Below are positions 1 through 9,462 of a stretch of 64,000 bases of DNA, piece after piece. The DNA lies in assembly GCF_000296465.1 (NCBI RefSeq), contig NZ_JH815203.1, positions 434,001 through 498,000 of the forward strand. Direction: 5' to 3'. The DNA is from Barnesiella intestinihominis YIT 11860 (GTDB taxonomy: Bacteria; Bacteroidota; Bacteroidia; Bacteroidales; Barnesiellaceae). Under the pieces are notes generated by a model. It was not told the origin of the DNA. It searched no databases and worked only from the letters and a program-made list of their open reading frames with translations. Position numbers and translations under genes: made by a program. How positions within the stretch are numbered: the stretch's first letter is position 1; the number at the start of each line of letters is the position of its first letter.

Positions 1-362
1 TCTTGCTCATACTGCTGACGGCGAACAATTTCATCGATAAAAGGCGCAAACCGGTCCAAATGTCCGTAAACCGTAGTCAAACCCGACGAGTGATTGATAT
101 ACACAGCTCTGCCAAATCCCCACGGAGAAACAACGACCCGAGAAACATAACCGTCGTCCATAGCATATACTGGCAATCCGATACGTCCTTGTGTCTTCAA
201 ATCAATCCCCGAATGGAAATGATTCGGTCGTAATTCTCCGAAATTAGCACTCATCAATAACGGAATTTTCAAAGGCGATATCATCTCACCTCTACTCACC
301 GTTAAAATTAAAAAAGAAAATATCCCTAAAAATATAGGACGTAAATACATAATATTCCTCAT
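1..362 (-). CDS. M23 family metallopeptidase, N-terminal part (runs off the window)
   Basis: The 120 visible codons read as a secreted LytM/M23 zinc peptidase, a family that cuts cell-wall cross-bridges. After a hydrophobic signal segment (about residues 8-24) comes GELRPNHFHSGIDLKTQGR, which holds the H-x3-D zinc motif (H50, D54). It is followed by GLPVYA, SPWGFGRAVYINH and VYGHLD (H101), all typical of the Bacteroidales form of the family. The start is either M1 at 362 or M5 at 350; both leave a usable signal peptide. The C-terminal part lies outside the window, so the presence of other domains cannot be judged. A plausible promoter lies about 90 bases upstream. Confidence 0.88.
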   Translation of the reverse strand, partial: MRNIMYLRPIFLGIFSFLILTVSRGEMISPLKIPLLMSANFGELRPNHFHSGIDLKTQGRIGLPVYAMDDGYVSRVVVSPWGFGRAVYINHSSGLTTVYGHLDRFAPFIDEIVRRQQYEQ

Positions 363-449
363 TCTTTTCTATAACATGCAAATAATATAAAAGATCAGGC
401 TTGAAATTGCCGGAACGCAACTTATCTGTATCCCCATCTTCACATAATG

Positions 450-480
450 CAAAGATAACGCAAGCAGGGGCAATATGAAA
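450..480 (-). promoter_or_regulatory. Putative promoter for the M23 peptidase gene
   Basis: On the minus strand TATCTTTG (450-457) matches the Bacteroidales -7 consensus TAnnTTTG. TTTC lies 19 bases upstream of it, where TTTG is expected. The leader to the peptidase start would be about 80 bases. Confidence 0.5.
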
Positions 481-607
481 ATTTAAACAAGTTCTTATCC
501 ATACAATTTTCTATTTTTTATAGTTCGAAAAAATTTGAATGTAACTATAAGGGTTATACATTCTTTTTGTGTCATAATAATAAACAAAATTCAAAAAGCT
601 CAAAACC

Positions 608-2017
608 ATGAAAAAAGTCTCACTTTTATCTATTTTCATCTTTCTTGTTCTAGATCCTATATTTGCCGTTACTTATGATAATTTATATGTAGTAGGCAAT
701 GCTTGTTCGGCCGGTTGGAATCCAGACGGAGCACTCGTCATGGTTCAAGAAAGTGAAAATACTTTTACGTGGAGCGGCCCATTAAAAAAAGACAACGGGA
801 ATCAAGAACGATTTAAATTACTCACAGCACGGTCTTGGACAACCTCACTGACTTGTAACTTGGAAAAAGCAGGCCATCAAATAATTACTTCGGGCGGAGA
901 GTATGATTTATACATAAAATTAGAAACCGACGGTAAACCGGATAACGCTTTCCAAGTAGCGGAAACCGGAATATATACGATAGAAGTGAATACATCGTCC
1001 ATGAAGATGAAATGCACCAAAATCGCCGATTATGAAGATCCCAATCTTGTATTTACCAAAGAAACATTCCATTCAACCTCGGAAGGATTGCTAAATTACA
1101 GGAAATTGGAACCACCAACCATAGAAAAGGGTAAACAGTATCCCTTAGTTATTTTCCTGCATGGTGCGGGAGAGAGAGGCTCAGACAATGAAAGTCAACT
1201 GAGATACGGTTCCGAAATGTTCACAAATCCCCAAAACCGAAAGGATTATCCTGCATTCGTACTATTCCCACAATGTCCTCCGTCCAATTTTTGGCCATTC
1301 GAGTCACAACCGGCCTCCTATGATGCTACAACTTTCCCAATCGATTATCCAACCTCCACACCGACCAAACTGGTAAAAGAACTTATCGATTCTTACCTTC
1401 AAATGGAAGAAATCGATAAAGACCGTATATATATCCTCGGCATTTCGATGGGTGGCATGGGTACATTCGATATAGCCTGCCGGTATCCCGAGACTTTCGC
1501 CGCAGCTATACCCATTTGCGGCGGAGTGAATGTAGAAAGACTAGACAACAAGGTAAAAAACATATATTGGCGACTTTTCCACGGCGACGCAGACGGAGTC
1601 GTTCCCGTAAACAATTCCCGCCAAGCCTACCAGAAACTTACAAATATCAAAGCTGACGCAGAATATATAGAAGTTCCCGGTGCAAGCCATTTCGTATGGG
1701 ACGAGGTTTTTAAAAGAGAAGACTTTTTATCTTGGATATTCGCCAAAAAACGTCAATCGACAGGAGGAAGCGATATTGAAACGAGTAAAACCGATACATC
1801 TTTACGATGTTATTGTTATAAACAAATGTTGTATATCGACACGAACGATCAAACGCCACTAAAAGCCAATGTATATACGACATCAGGTGCGCTAGTTCAT
1901 TCATCTTGCTACAACAGTTCTTCTATCGTTTCACCTCTCACCTCATTGAAACCGGGGATTTATATTATAGAGATTCTTCAAGGAGAGAAGCGATACCATT
2001 CGAAAATTTCGTTATAA
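608..2017 (+). CDS. Secreted esterase with N-terminal SusE/F-like domain and T9SS sorting tail
   Basis: The protein has 469 residues in three parts after a signal peptide (about 1-20). Residues 21-140 (LYVVGNACSAGWNPDGA, then FTWSGPL) resemble the starch-binding beta-sandwich repeats of SusE/SusF outer-membrane proteins. Residues 145-390 form an alpha/beta hydrolase of the carboxylesterase/PHB-depolymerase-like type: oxyanion segment FLHGAGERG (183-191), nucleophile S280 in GISMGG, acid D327 or D329 in HGDAD, and H361 in GASHFVW. Residues 398-469 look like a type A T9SS sorting domain (VYTTSGALV, LKPGIYIIEI). A plausible role is deacylation of plant or host glycans at the cell surface, but the substrate is unknown. 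The gene stands alone and converges with the efflux operon. Confidence 0.83.
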   Translation: MKKVSLLSIFIFLVLDPIFAVTYDNLYVVGNACSAGWNPDGALVMVQESENTFTWSGPLKKDNGNQERFKLLTARSWTTSLTCNLEKAGHQIITSGGEYDLYIKLETDGKPDNAFQVAETGIYTIEVNTSSMKMKCTKIADYEDPNLVFTKETFHSTSEGLLNYRKLEPPTIEKGKQYPLVIFLHGAGERGSDNESQLRYGSEMFTNPQNRKDYPAFVLFPQCPPSNFWPFESQPASYDATTFPIDYPTSTPTKLVKELIDSYLQMEEIDKDRIYILGISMGGMGTFDIACRYPETFAAAIPICGGVNVERLDNKVKNIYWRLFHGDADGVVPVNNSRQAYQKLTNIKADAEYIEVPGASHFVWDEVFKREDFLSWIFAKKRQSTGGSDIETSKTDTSLRCYCYKQMLYIDTNDQTPLKANVYTTSGALVHSSCYNSSSIVSPLTSLKPGIYIIEILQGEKRYHSKISL

Positions 2018-2059
2018 ACTTCCCTGCCAAAAAACTTCTTCTTACATACAATAAACGAA

Positions 2060-2092
2060 GTCCGACCGATATAGATTCATTATCGGCCGGAC
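2060..2092. terminator. Hairpin between convergent genes
   Basis: A 12-bp stem, GTCCGACCGATA against TATCGGCCGGAC, has one mismatch that becomes a G-U pair on the minus strand. It sits between the stops of the esterase and the TolC-like gene. There is no clean U-tract on either side, so it may act in both directions. Confidence 0.6.
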
Positions 2093-2119
2093 TGTTTTAC
2101 ACGAATCCAATGCAACTAA

Positions 2120-3430
2120 TTATCGCCCGGTAGCCTGCAAATAGGCTGTAAGTTTCTGTTGGTAAGCCGTACATGCCTCGGCGTACTGATCATGGCTTTG
2201 CTGCATAAGCGACTGAGCATCGAGCAAATCGGACAGAGAGACAGTCCCCGCCTTATAATAATCGTTATTGAGACGAAGATTTTCGGTAGAAGATTCTATG
2301 GATTTCTCGGAAAGAAGCACTTGCTGATAGGCTTCCTGTAAATCGTTCCATTTGACTTCTATCTCAACCAACATCATTTCCCGGGAATCCTGCCGGGTAT
2401 TTTCGGCTTGCTGTTTTTTTATTTTTTCCCGTTTAATGGCGTGCGAACCTCCCCACCATGAAGAAATAGGAACCGACACACTGGCAAAAATCATTCCGAA
2501 ATCGGTATCTTTTTCCATCAAATCATGATAAATATACCCGGCTCCTACCCCCACAGAAGGAAGATTTTCTCCTCGCTTCATGCGCAGTTGCAATTTAGCA
2601 GCCTCTACACTCTTATCGAGCAGTTTACTTTCGGCACGATTTTCAAGTCCCGTCTCGGGGGCAACATAATAGTCCAACGGAGATACAGCCGAAGGAAAAT
2701 CATCGAAAGCAATATCGAATTCACTCTTATCGACACCTATAAGTTGGCACAATAGCATCTTTGTCACTGACAAACCATTCTCTACTTTTAATCGATTCGC
2801 CATAATGTCTTGCTGTTGCAACTCCACTCTTAACAAATCGTTTCGTATAGTAAGCCCCGCATCAACCGCTGCTTTTACATCTTTATATATTCCTTTGAGT
2901 TGAGTTTCCAACGTCTCCAACGTACGCAACTTCTCTTTTAGTGCGACAATCTGCCAATAATATTGATTAACAGAGGCTTCTACCTGATCTTCTGTAAGAG
3001 AAAGCTGATATTTACTCACTTGTTTTCCTATATTTGCCAACTTATTCCCATTGACAATGCGACCACCCATAAATACAGGTTGAACCAAAGTCACCCCTGC
3101 CGTCTTCCCTTTCTTCAACATCTCCATAGATAAAGGCGGTATTCCCGGAACCGGCAGTGCCATATCCATCTGAGCCATTCCTTCACTGGCCTTGAAAATC
3201 GCACCTACCGCCGACACATTCGGAAAGTAATTGGTAAAAGCCTCTTTGGAAGTTTGTTTGGCAGCCTCGACTTCAAACCGGCTGTTTTTCATTTTTGCAC
3301 TATTTTCCAATGCCAATGTTCTACATTCTTCGAGTGTATAAAGTTTCTGCGCATTTGAAGATACCACGCTTAACATCAAACATAACGCAGGATATATAAT
3401 TCGATTTCTCATAATTGTTCTTTCTTTCAA
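2120..3430 (-). CDS. TolC-family outer-membrane efflux protein
   Basis: This 436-residue protein has a signal peptide (hydrophobic stretch after MRNRIIYPAL, ending near SSNAQ) followed by the alpha-helical, Q/A/E-rich repeats of TolC-like channels (LYTLEECRTLALENSAKMKNSR; later SLSDLLDAQSLMQQSHDQY). It should form the trimeric outer-membrane duct of the tripartite pump encoded just upstream. Its start overlaps the stop of the RND gene by four bases, which implies translational coupling. An internal Met at 3412 (MRNRII) gives a more typical signal peptide and is an alternative start. It is the last gene of the operon. Confidence 0.93.
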   Translation of the reverse strand: MKERTIMRNRIIYPALCLMLSVVSSNAQKLYTLEECRTLALENSAKMKNSRFEVEAAKQTSKEAFTNYFPNVSAVGAIFKASEGMAQMDMALPVPGIPPLSMEMLKKGKTAGVTLVQPVFMGGRIVNGNKLANIGKQVSKYQLSLTEDQVEASVNQYYWQIVALKEKLRTLETLETQLKGIYKDVKAAVDAGLTIRNDLLRVELQQQDIMANRLKVENGLSVTKMLLCQLIGVDKSEFDIAFDDFPSAVSPLDYYVAPETGLENRAESKLLDKSVEAAKLQLRMKRGENLPSVGVGAGYIYHDLMEKDTDFGMIFASVSVPISSWWGGSHAIKREKIKKQQAENTRQDSREMMLVEIEVKWNDLQEAYQQVLLSEKSIESSTENLRLNNDYYKAGTVSLSDLLDAQSLMQQSHDQYAEACTAYQQKLTAYLQATGR

Positions 3431-6400
3431 TGATTTATACTTTTGCGATCGGCTCTGCTAAATATTAACCAATAGGCTACGGGTAATATCGTTACAGTCA
3501 GTACCATAGAAACAATAGTCCCGAAAAACACCACCGAACCCATAGGGGACCACAGCGGACTACCGCCAAGAATCATAGGAATAACTCCCATCGATGCAGC
3601 AGCAGAAGTAAGAAAAATAGGGCGCATTCTACGCTTCGCTGAGTGCAAAGCGGCTTCCCTAACCGTCAAACCTTCTTTTTCCCTTAGCTCATCGGCATAG
3701 TCGAGCATAATAATGCCGTTACGTACAAGGATACCCATCAAGCTCACAATACCCAATACGGCTGTCACACTCACATCGAGTCCCATTACCCAAATGCCGA
3801 GAGCCGCACCCAATAGGCACAATGAAATGGATCCCAAAACAAGCAACGCCATATTGATTCGGCGGAAATGGAACAGCAAAATAAAGAATATAACAACAAT
3901 AGAAATAAACAGACCGCTCAATATCATATCCAACATCTCATTGTCTGCCTCCTCACTACCACCGACTTCAAAATCAACCCCATCGGGCAAATCGATTTTT
4001 TCAATCGCCTTTACGATCTCCTTAGTCAACGCAGCCGCATTGAACCCCTCCTTTACATCGGATTGTATCGAAATAGACGGTATACCGTTACGATGCGCGA
4101 TTTGGGCATCGTGCCAGTCAGGCTCAATGTCGGCAATCTGCCTTACCGGGACAGAAACCGTACCACCCCATGCCGATACATATTGATTGCCCACATCTTC
4201 ATATGAAGGTTCTATATTGCCACCATCTTTCAGGACCACATCGATAGGATAATCGCCGTCCCATACGGTAGTTACCGGCAACCCATTCCCCAAATGCATG
4301 GACAAACCGGTCGATAACAATGCCTTGTTAATACCCAATCGGCTCATTTCGTCGTCTTTCAATCGCAACGATACTCCGGGAAGTTGCCCTTCCCAATTAT
4401 CATGAACCAGCGAAAGTCCATCAAATTCGGACATTACCGACTTTACCTTATCGGCCGCCAATCGCAAACTATCCCGATTATTCCCTTTCACTCTCATTTC
4501 AATCGGATAGGCTGCTTCGGAATATTCGAGTTGTTTAAACCGGACTCTGACATTCGGGAAGTAATTGAGATATTTGTCCTTGTATTCGGCAATCATCTCT
4601 TCCGTGGCTTTATTACCAATGGTATTGACAATAAACTGGGCATAATTGGAACCCGGCATTTGAGGAGCATAACTGGTATGGAAACGAGGAGAACCGTCAC
4701 CTTTAAATGACGCTACCGAAACGACTCGATTATCTTGCCGAAGTATGGACTCCAAACTATCCGCCACAGCGGCTGTCTGTTCGAGTGCCGTACCAAAAGG
4801 CATATATATTTCCACCGCAAATTGATTACGCTCGGCAAACGGCATTAACTTCATCGGTAATGATAAAAATATAACAACACCAGCGACAATAGAAAGAAGT
4901 CCCACCCCCATTGTCCGAATCGGATGAGCAAAGCACTTAACAATCAATTTGTCGTAAGAAGATTGAAGAATCGTCAAGAACGAACAACGTTGCTTTTTCT
5001 CCTCTTTGGGCTGTTTTCTAAACCCTGTATGAATAAAATGATATTGCATGTAAGGAACTAGCAAAACAGCTACCAGCAAGGATAAAAACAAAATAATAGT
5101 TATCGCCCACGGGAACGATTGTAAAAAATCGTTGATCATTCCCTGCGAGGTTATCAAAAACGGGAAAAACGTGATACTAATCGCCAATGTAGCCGAGAGG
5201 ATCGATTTAAAGAATTCTTTTGCACTTTCTATCGCAGCAGTCCAACGGTCTATTCCGCTATCCAATTTTTCCATATAACAATCGATAATCACTATGGAGT
5301 TATCGACAATCATACCCAATGTAGCAATCAACGCCGCCAAAGTCACCGTATTCAATTCCAATCCACAAGCATAAAATACCAACAGGGACAGAAAAATAGT
5401 AATAGGAATCGTCGATGCAGCTACCGAAGCGACCCTCAAAGGCATTAACAGCATAACTACGATAATAACCGCAATAATAGCGATCAACAACTCTCTGAGG
5501 AAAGTCGTCACTGAATCTCCCACCACCTGTGACTGGTCGGTAATACGAAATATAGAAACATCATCGGGTAATTCCTTCTCATATTCTTCCAATACCTTAT
5601 TGACGTCCTCTCCCATTTGAACGATGTTGTTCCCCTCGCGCATCTCCATAGAGAGGACCAAACATTTCGTTCCGTTGTTCGTAATGTAAGAATCCGGCTC
5701 GGAATATTCCCGCACGACACGCGCCACATCTTTTAGACGTATAGCATGCCCCTGCGGATCGCTAAAAATTATTTGATCAGCCACATCATTCACACAATCA
5801 TATGCCTCGGATATGTGAATGGGAGCCACAAACTTGCTATTATCAACCGCCCCGCTCATCGTCGTAAAACCTTGCGCTAACAACTTTGTCGCCAATGTCG
5901 TGTTACCGATAGCATATCGGGCAAGTTTCGCAGGGTCGAGATAAACGCTTATCTGTTCTTTCTGCACACCGAATGTTCGTAAATTACTTACCGCATCGAT
6001 GTTTCTTAATCGATCTTTAAGTTCGTCGAGATAATTTTCCAGTTCCCGATAGGTCTTATCTTTTGATTCGATCGTTATTAACATGGCTGACGTATCGCCG
6101 AAGTCATCGTTAGTAACCAATGCCAATACCCCGGTCGGCAACTCGGATTTAAAAACCGCAGCCCGATGTTTGAATTTAGCCCAAAATTCATCTTTATCGG
6201 TTATATCGTCGTTCAACTCGACAAAAACGATCGCCATGCCATCTCGACTGAGTGAATGGGTCTTAGACTTTTTTACTTCTTTAAACTCAAAAATAAAATC
6301 TTCAAGCGGTTTAGTCACCTGCTCTTCCACCTCATCGGAAGTGGCTCCCGGATAAACGGCTATCACTACTCCCTGACGCACCGTAAAAACAGGGAATTCC

Positions 6401-6516
6401 TGTTTGGGCATCTTTATCAAAGCATATATACCCAAGAAAAACATCAATGAAACAATCAGAATGACAATCTGACGATATTTCATCGCAGTTTCTATAATAC
6501 CACCTTTTGTTTTCAT
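3427..6516 (-). CDS. RND efflux transporter permease (AcrB/HAE1-like)
   Basis: At 1029 residues this is a full-length RND pump with the usual duplicated layout: one N-terminal helix (about 14-33), a large periplasmic loop, a helix bundle (about 335-510), a second loop, and a C-terminal bundle (about 850-1020). D405 in GMIVDNSIVIID matches the proton-relay aspartate of helix 4. Hallmarks include PGATSDEVEEQVTKPLE and, near the C-terminus, NGIIMLDYADELREKEGL. It uses the proton gradient to expel hydrophobic compounds from the inner membrane or periplasm. The N-terminus (MKTKGGIIETAMKYRQIV) is typical of Bacteroidota members. It lies between adaptor and TolC genes, with 4-base overlaps on both sides. 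The substrate cannot be inferred. Confidence 0.95.
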   Translation of the reverse strand: MKTKGGIIETAMKYRQIVILIVSLMFFLGIYALIKMPKQEFPVFTVRQGVVIAVYPGATSDEVEEQVTKPLEDFIFEFKEVKKSKTHSLSRDGMAIVFVELNDDITDKDEFWAKFKHRAAVFKSELPTGVLALVTNDDFGDTSAMLITIESKDKTYRELENYLDELKDRLRNIDAVSNLRTFGVQKEQISVYLDPAKLARYAIGNTTLATKLLAQGFTTMSGAVDNSKFVAPIHISEAYDCVNDVADQIIFSDPQGHAIRLKDVARVVREYSEPDSYITNNGTKCLVLSMEMREGNNIVQMGEDVNKVLEEYEKELPDDVSIFRITDQSQVVGDSVTTFLRELLIAIIAVIIVVMLLMPLRVASVAASTIPITIFLSLLVFYACGLELNTVTLAALIATLGMIVDNSIVIIDCYMEKLDSGIDRWTAAIESAKEFFKSILSATLAISITFFPFLITSQGMINDFLQSFPWAITIILFLSLLVAVLLVPYMQYHFIHTGFRKQPKEEKKQRCSFLTILQSSYDKLIVKCFAHPIRTMGVGLLSIVAGVVIFLSLPMKLMPFAERNQFAVEIYMPFGTALEQTAAVADSLESILRQDNRVVSVASFKGDGSPRFHTSYAPQMPGSNYAQFIVNTIGNKATEEMIAEYKDKYLNYFPNVRVRFKQLEYSEAAYPIEMRVKGNNRDSLRLAADKVKSVMSEFDGLSLVHDNWEGQLPGVSLRLKDDEMSRLGINKALLSTGLSMHLGNGLPVTTVWDGDYPIDVVLKDGGNIEPSYEDVGNQYVSAWGGTVSVPVRQIADIEPDWHDAQIAHRNGIPSISIQSDVKEGFNAAALTKEIVKAIEKIDLPDGVDFEVGGSEEADNEMLDMILSGLFISIVVIFFILLFHFRRINMALLVLGSISLCLLGAALGIWVMGLDVSVTAVLGIVSLMGILVRNGIIMLDYADELREKEGLTVREAALHSAKRRMRPIFLTSAAASMGVIPMILGGSPLWSPMGSVVFFGTIVSMVLTVTILPVAYWLIFSRADRKSINH

Positions 6517-7547
6517 TGTTCCGATACTTTCATATTTTCACTCACTTTCGATGCACCCTCGACAATCACCTTATCACCGACAGCTAAACCAGAAGAAATA
6601 ATGACACCATTCCCCGACAAAGCGCCAACCGATACAGTCTGTTTCACCGCTACCCCGTCGTTGCAAAGCCAAACGAAGTGATCGCCATTATAATCTACCT
6701 GTACAACAGAATTGGGAATCACTATCTGCGAATTGTTCCGACTTCCCATGTTAACCACGCACACCATACCCGGCAACAACTCTCCCTGCCGGTTTTCTAT
6801 CCTTGCAAGCGCCTTATAAGTGTGTGCCAGAGGATCGGCCGCAATTCCTTTTTCCGTAATCTTTCCAGAGAAAGATTTACCACCCAAAGCAGCTACTGTA
6901 ACTGTTACATCGGCTCCCATCTTCACATCGGCAACTTCATTCTCAGGAACAGAAATATTCACATTCACCCAATCGATCTTCATCAGTTTAAATGCCGGTA
7001 CTCCCGGAAGCACAGTACTCCCCGTATCTATACTTTTCTGAGCTATTATCCCCGAATATGGAGCTCGCAACTCGACATCTTTCAAATTTTTCTTGGCTAT
7101 TTGCTCCATACTACGAGCCTGTTGCAAAGAACTTTGAACCTCTACCCACTTAATTTCGGGTAAACTTCCGCTCTTATGCAGTTGCTCCATACGAGCATAA
7201 GCATCCTCGGCTTGTTTCAAAGTAGACAATGCCGCATCATAAGTGCTTTGTAACGTAGTCTCGTCCAATCGAGCCAACAGCTCGCCTCGCTCTACCCGTT
7301 GACCTTCTTTTACATATATACACTCTACATACCCCGGGACTTGAAAACTCAACGAGGAAGAAGATTCGCCCTCAATTTCTCCTATATAACTGCGAGTATA
7401 GACTCCTTCTCGAAAAGACACCGTCCATGTCTTCACCGGAATCTCCCTGACAGCTCGTTCTTCCTTACTCGAAGACGTACATCCTATACTCGTCATTGAC
7501 CATACCGCCAAAAACAAATAAGCAAATGCTTTACCATTCCTTTTCAT
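6513..7547 (-). CDS. RND periplasmic adaptor (membrane-fusion lipoprotein)
   Basis: A 344-residue HlyD/AcrA-like adaptor that links the RND pump to the TolC duct. The start at 7547 is preferred over an upstream in-frame Met at 7616 for three reasons: it is preceded by GGAGAAAAGT, it gives a clean lipoprotein signal (MKRNGKAF start, lipobox SIGC with C23), and the likely promoter lies between the two candidates. After the lipobox come a lipoyl half-motif (VPGYVECIYVKEGQRVERGE), a helical hairpin, a second lipoyl half (ELRAPYSGIIAQKSIDTGS) and a beta-barrel/membrane-proximal region (LLPGMVCVV). First gene of the adaptor-pump-TolC operon. Confidence 0.93.
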   Translation of the reverse strand: MKRNGKAFAYLFLAVWSMTSIGCTSSSKEERAVREIPVKTWTVSFREGVYTRSYIGEIEGESSSSLSFQVPGYVECIYVKEGQRVERGELLARLDETTLQSTYDAALSTLKQAEDAYARMEQLHKSGSLPEIKWVEVQSSLQQARSMEQIAKKNLKDVELRAPYSGIIAQKSIDTGSTVLPGVPAFKLMKIDWVNVNISVPENEVADVKMGADVTVTVAALGGKSFSGKITEKGIAADPLAHTYKALARIENRQGELLPGMVCVVNMGSRNNSQIVIPNSVVQVDYNGDHFVWLCNDGVAVKQTVSVGALSGNGVIISSGLAVGDKVIVEGASKVSENMKVSEQ

Positions 7548-7571
7548 ACTTTTCTCCATTAAATTTTGATA

Positions 7572-7602
7572 CAAAGATGACGCAAAGCCCTCCATCGACA
7601 AA
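7572..7602 (-). promoter_or_regulatory. Promoter of the efflux operon
   Basis: On the minus strand TTTG (7599-7602) is followed after 19 bases by CATCTTTG (7572-7579), one base off TAnnTTTG. The predicted transcript starts about 20 bases before the adaptor ATG at 7547, which supports that start. Confidence 0.6.
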
Positions 7603-7678
7603 GTCCTCTTTTTCACAGTTGATGTTCTAAAAGTCGTATTTAAATAATATTCACAGCTAAAATTCTAAGTTATTTAGT

Positions 7679-7686
7679 TACATTTG
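7679..7686 (+). promoter_or_regulatory. Putative -7 element of the AraC-type regulator gene
   Basis: TACATTTG fits TAnnTTTG exactly and sits 17 bases before the regulator ATG. No clear TTTG -33 box is visible at the right distance. The short space between the two divergent promoters would let one regulator control both. Confidence 0.45.
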
Positions 7687-7703
7687 GGCAAAATATCGTA
7701 TTT

Positions 7704-8600
7704 ATGGATAAAAAAGGCATCGAAAGTTTCACTCTTGCCCAACTTTCGAAATTGATAAAAAGAAATAATCCCACGGGATTAGATGATGACTTCATCATTA
7801 TCGGAGAAAATTTACCGAACACCGAATTGTTCAAATATCCTTGTCGAGTTGATGCTCTGGTAGCTGTAATATGTTTAGAAGGAGAACTAATATGCAATAT
7901 TAATTTAAAGGAATATCGCATCACTACCAACATGATGATTATAAACACTCCTGAAAATATTATACAGGTAAAAGATATAGGTAATCGTAAATTTTATGGA
8001 ATAGCCGTTTCAAGTGCTTTCTTCGAACAATCTTTCCTCGACGCACGAGACATGATTCCTCTATACATGCAAATACAAAAAGAACCTTGCTTTCATTTAT
8101 CTAACGAAGATACTGATATTTTTTGTCAGTTTATCTCTCTCATGCAGCTCATTTGCCACACACAAGATACACCCAAGAAGACTGCAACGCTCCTAAGACT
8201 CGGTTCTGCTCTTATGTATAAAATTCATGACACGATACTTGCCCATGATTCACCCTCCAAAAATGAAATTAAAATGAGTCGGCAGGAAATCTTTTTCGGA
8301 AAATTCATCGCCCTACTCACCCAATATCACACACAAGAACGAAGCGTTACTTTTTATGCAGAAAAATTGTGTATCACACCCAAATATTTTTCGACTCTGA
8401 TAAAGAAACAAACAGGAAAATCAGCGGCTCAATGGATCGATGATTATGTAATACTCGAAGCCAAAAATCTTCTGAAATTTTCGGGTATGAGTATACAGGA
8501 AATCGCCTATCATTTGAATTTTTCGACTCAATCGTTTTTTGGGAAATATTTTAAGCACCAAACCGGACTCTCCCCTAGCGAATATAGATCAAGCGAATAA
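7704..8600 (+). CDS. AraC family transcriptional regulator
   Basis: This 298-residue protein has an N-terminal cupin-like sensor region (about 20-130; CLEGELICNINLKEYRITT is the typical strand pattern) and a C-terminal double helix-turn-helix (about 205-298). The second HTH carries the AraC signature around MSIQEIAYHLNFSTQSFFGK and ends in FKHQTGLSPSEYR. It is transcribed away from the efflux operon from a shared intergenic region of about 155 bases, so it probably controls that operon, itself, or both. The inducer is unknown. There is no membrane segment or receiver domain. Confidence 0.9.
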   Translation: MDKKGIESFTLAQLSKLIKRNNPTGLDDDFIIIGENLPNTELFKYPCRVDALVAVICLEGELICNINLKEYRITTNMMIINTPENIIQVKDIGNRKFYGIAVSSAFFEQSFLDARDMIPLYMQIQKEPCFHLSNEDTDIFCQFISLMQLICHTQDTPKKTATLLRLGSALMYKIHDTILAHDSPSKNEIKMSRQEIFFGKFIALLTQYHTQERSVTFYAEKLCITPKYFSTLIKKQTGKSAAQWIDDYVILEAKNLLKFSGMSIQEIAYHLNFSTQSFFGKYFKHQTGLSPSEYRSSE

Positions 8601-8647
8601 ATTTTTTCATACACCCACCGAGAAATTACTTTGCTTTTTGGAAAGAA

Positions 8648-9373
8648 TTACCTATCGATTTTATAATTTATCCCCGCACGTCGCGCCTGTGAATGCTGGA
8701 ATTCCCGACGAATACGATATACCTTCCCTCCTTTACGCAATCGGGCTCCGGTTTGGTGAAAGCTAAACGGGATATCGGCTGCTATACATTGTCGGCGTAT
8801 ATCCAATACCCAATCATAATCGCAAACCCTCGCATCCATACCCGACTCTCCTCCGACCGATACTTCCTCTATATCGTCATCGAGATAGCCAGACAAATCC
8901 AACGCTCCTAACAAGGGAGCACAAAACAATAGTTTATGCCGTATAGGCAACGAACGAAAAAGAGGTAACCGATAATTCGCCCTGTCTTGATTTTCTACGG
9001 TACAAGCAATAGCGACATGGTCATAACCATCGCCCCAATCACTGGGCAAAGATACTCTGAAACGGTCTATACGTTTCGTCGGAATTAGAAACGATAGATC
9101 ACAGCGTTCCCTAATTATAGCCCATGCTTCGGCTCTCCATTCATCGGCTTCTTCAAGAAAAAAATCGGAAGTAAAACACGTATATACCATTTCACCCGAG
9201 GGTACACGAAAATCACCGTTACGTTTACGACGCAAAGGTAAATCGAAAGCTGCCGTACGTGTCACGACGCTACTATCCTTATCATATCGACTATCTTGCC
9301 TATATACATAACAATGCCTACACCCTTCACTTATTTTATGACAACCATGCCACAAATTCCACGAAACCGACAT
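8648..9373 (-). CDS. DUF5131 (phage Gp37/Gp68-like) protein
   Basis: A 241-residue soluble protein of the DUF5131 family, first named from phage Gp37/Gp68. It has the family N-terminus WNLWHGCHKISEGCRHCYVY, whose C11-x6-C18-x2-C21 cluster suggests metal or Fe-S binding related to radical-SAM folds, and the later motifs FTSDFFLEEAD, IPTKRIDRF, GGESG and FSFHQTG. The start at 9373 is chosen because GGGAG lies 7 bases upstream; a longer reading frame to 9430 has no such site. The biochemical role of the family is not established. The gene is single and lies downstream of a repeat element carrying a consensus promoter pointed at it. Confidence 0.82.
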   Translation of the reverse strand: MSVSWNLWHGCHKISEGCRHCYVYRQDSRYDKDSSVVTRTAAFDLPLRRKRNGDFRVPSGEMVYTCFTSDFFLEEADEWRAEAWAIIRERCDLSFLIPTKRIDRFRVSLPSDWGDGYDHVAIACTVENQDRANYRLPLFRSLPIRHKLLFCAPLLGALDLSGYLDDDIEEVSVGGESGMDARVCDYDWVLDIRRQCIAADIPFSFHQTGARLRKGGKVYRIRREFQHSQARRAGINYKIDR

Positions 9374-9462
9374 ACTCACACTCCCTATTTTTTTTGCAAA
9401 GGCAGTCTCTGTCATACAGAAAATTACCACAAATATACCAAGACACAGCCCTGCATTTTATG

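Noticed and set aside
3713-4186. 157-codon plus-strand ORF opposite the RND pump gene
   Set aside because: It is antisense to strongly conserved coding sequence, and its translation shows no domain or signal.
7548-7616. N-terminal extension of the RND adaptor
   Set aside because: It would place the lipobox too far from the start, and the operon promoter lies within it.
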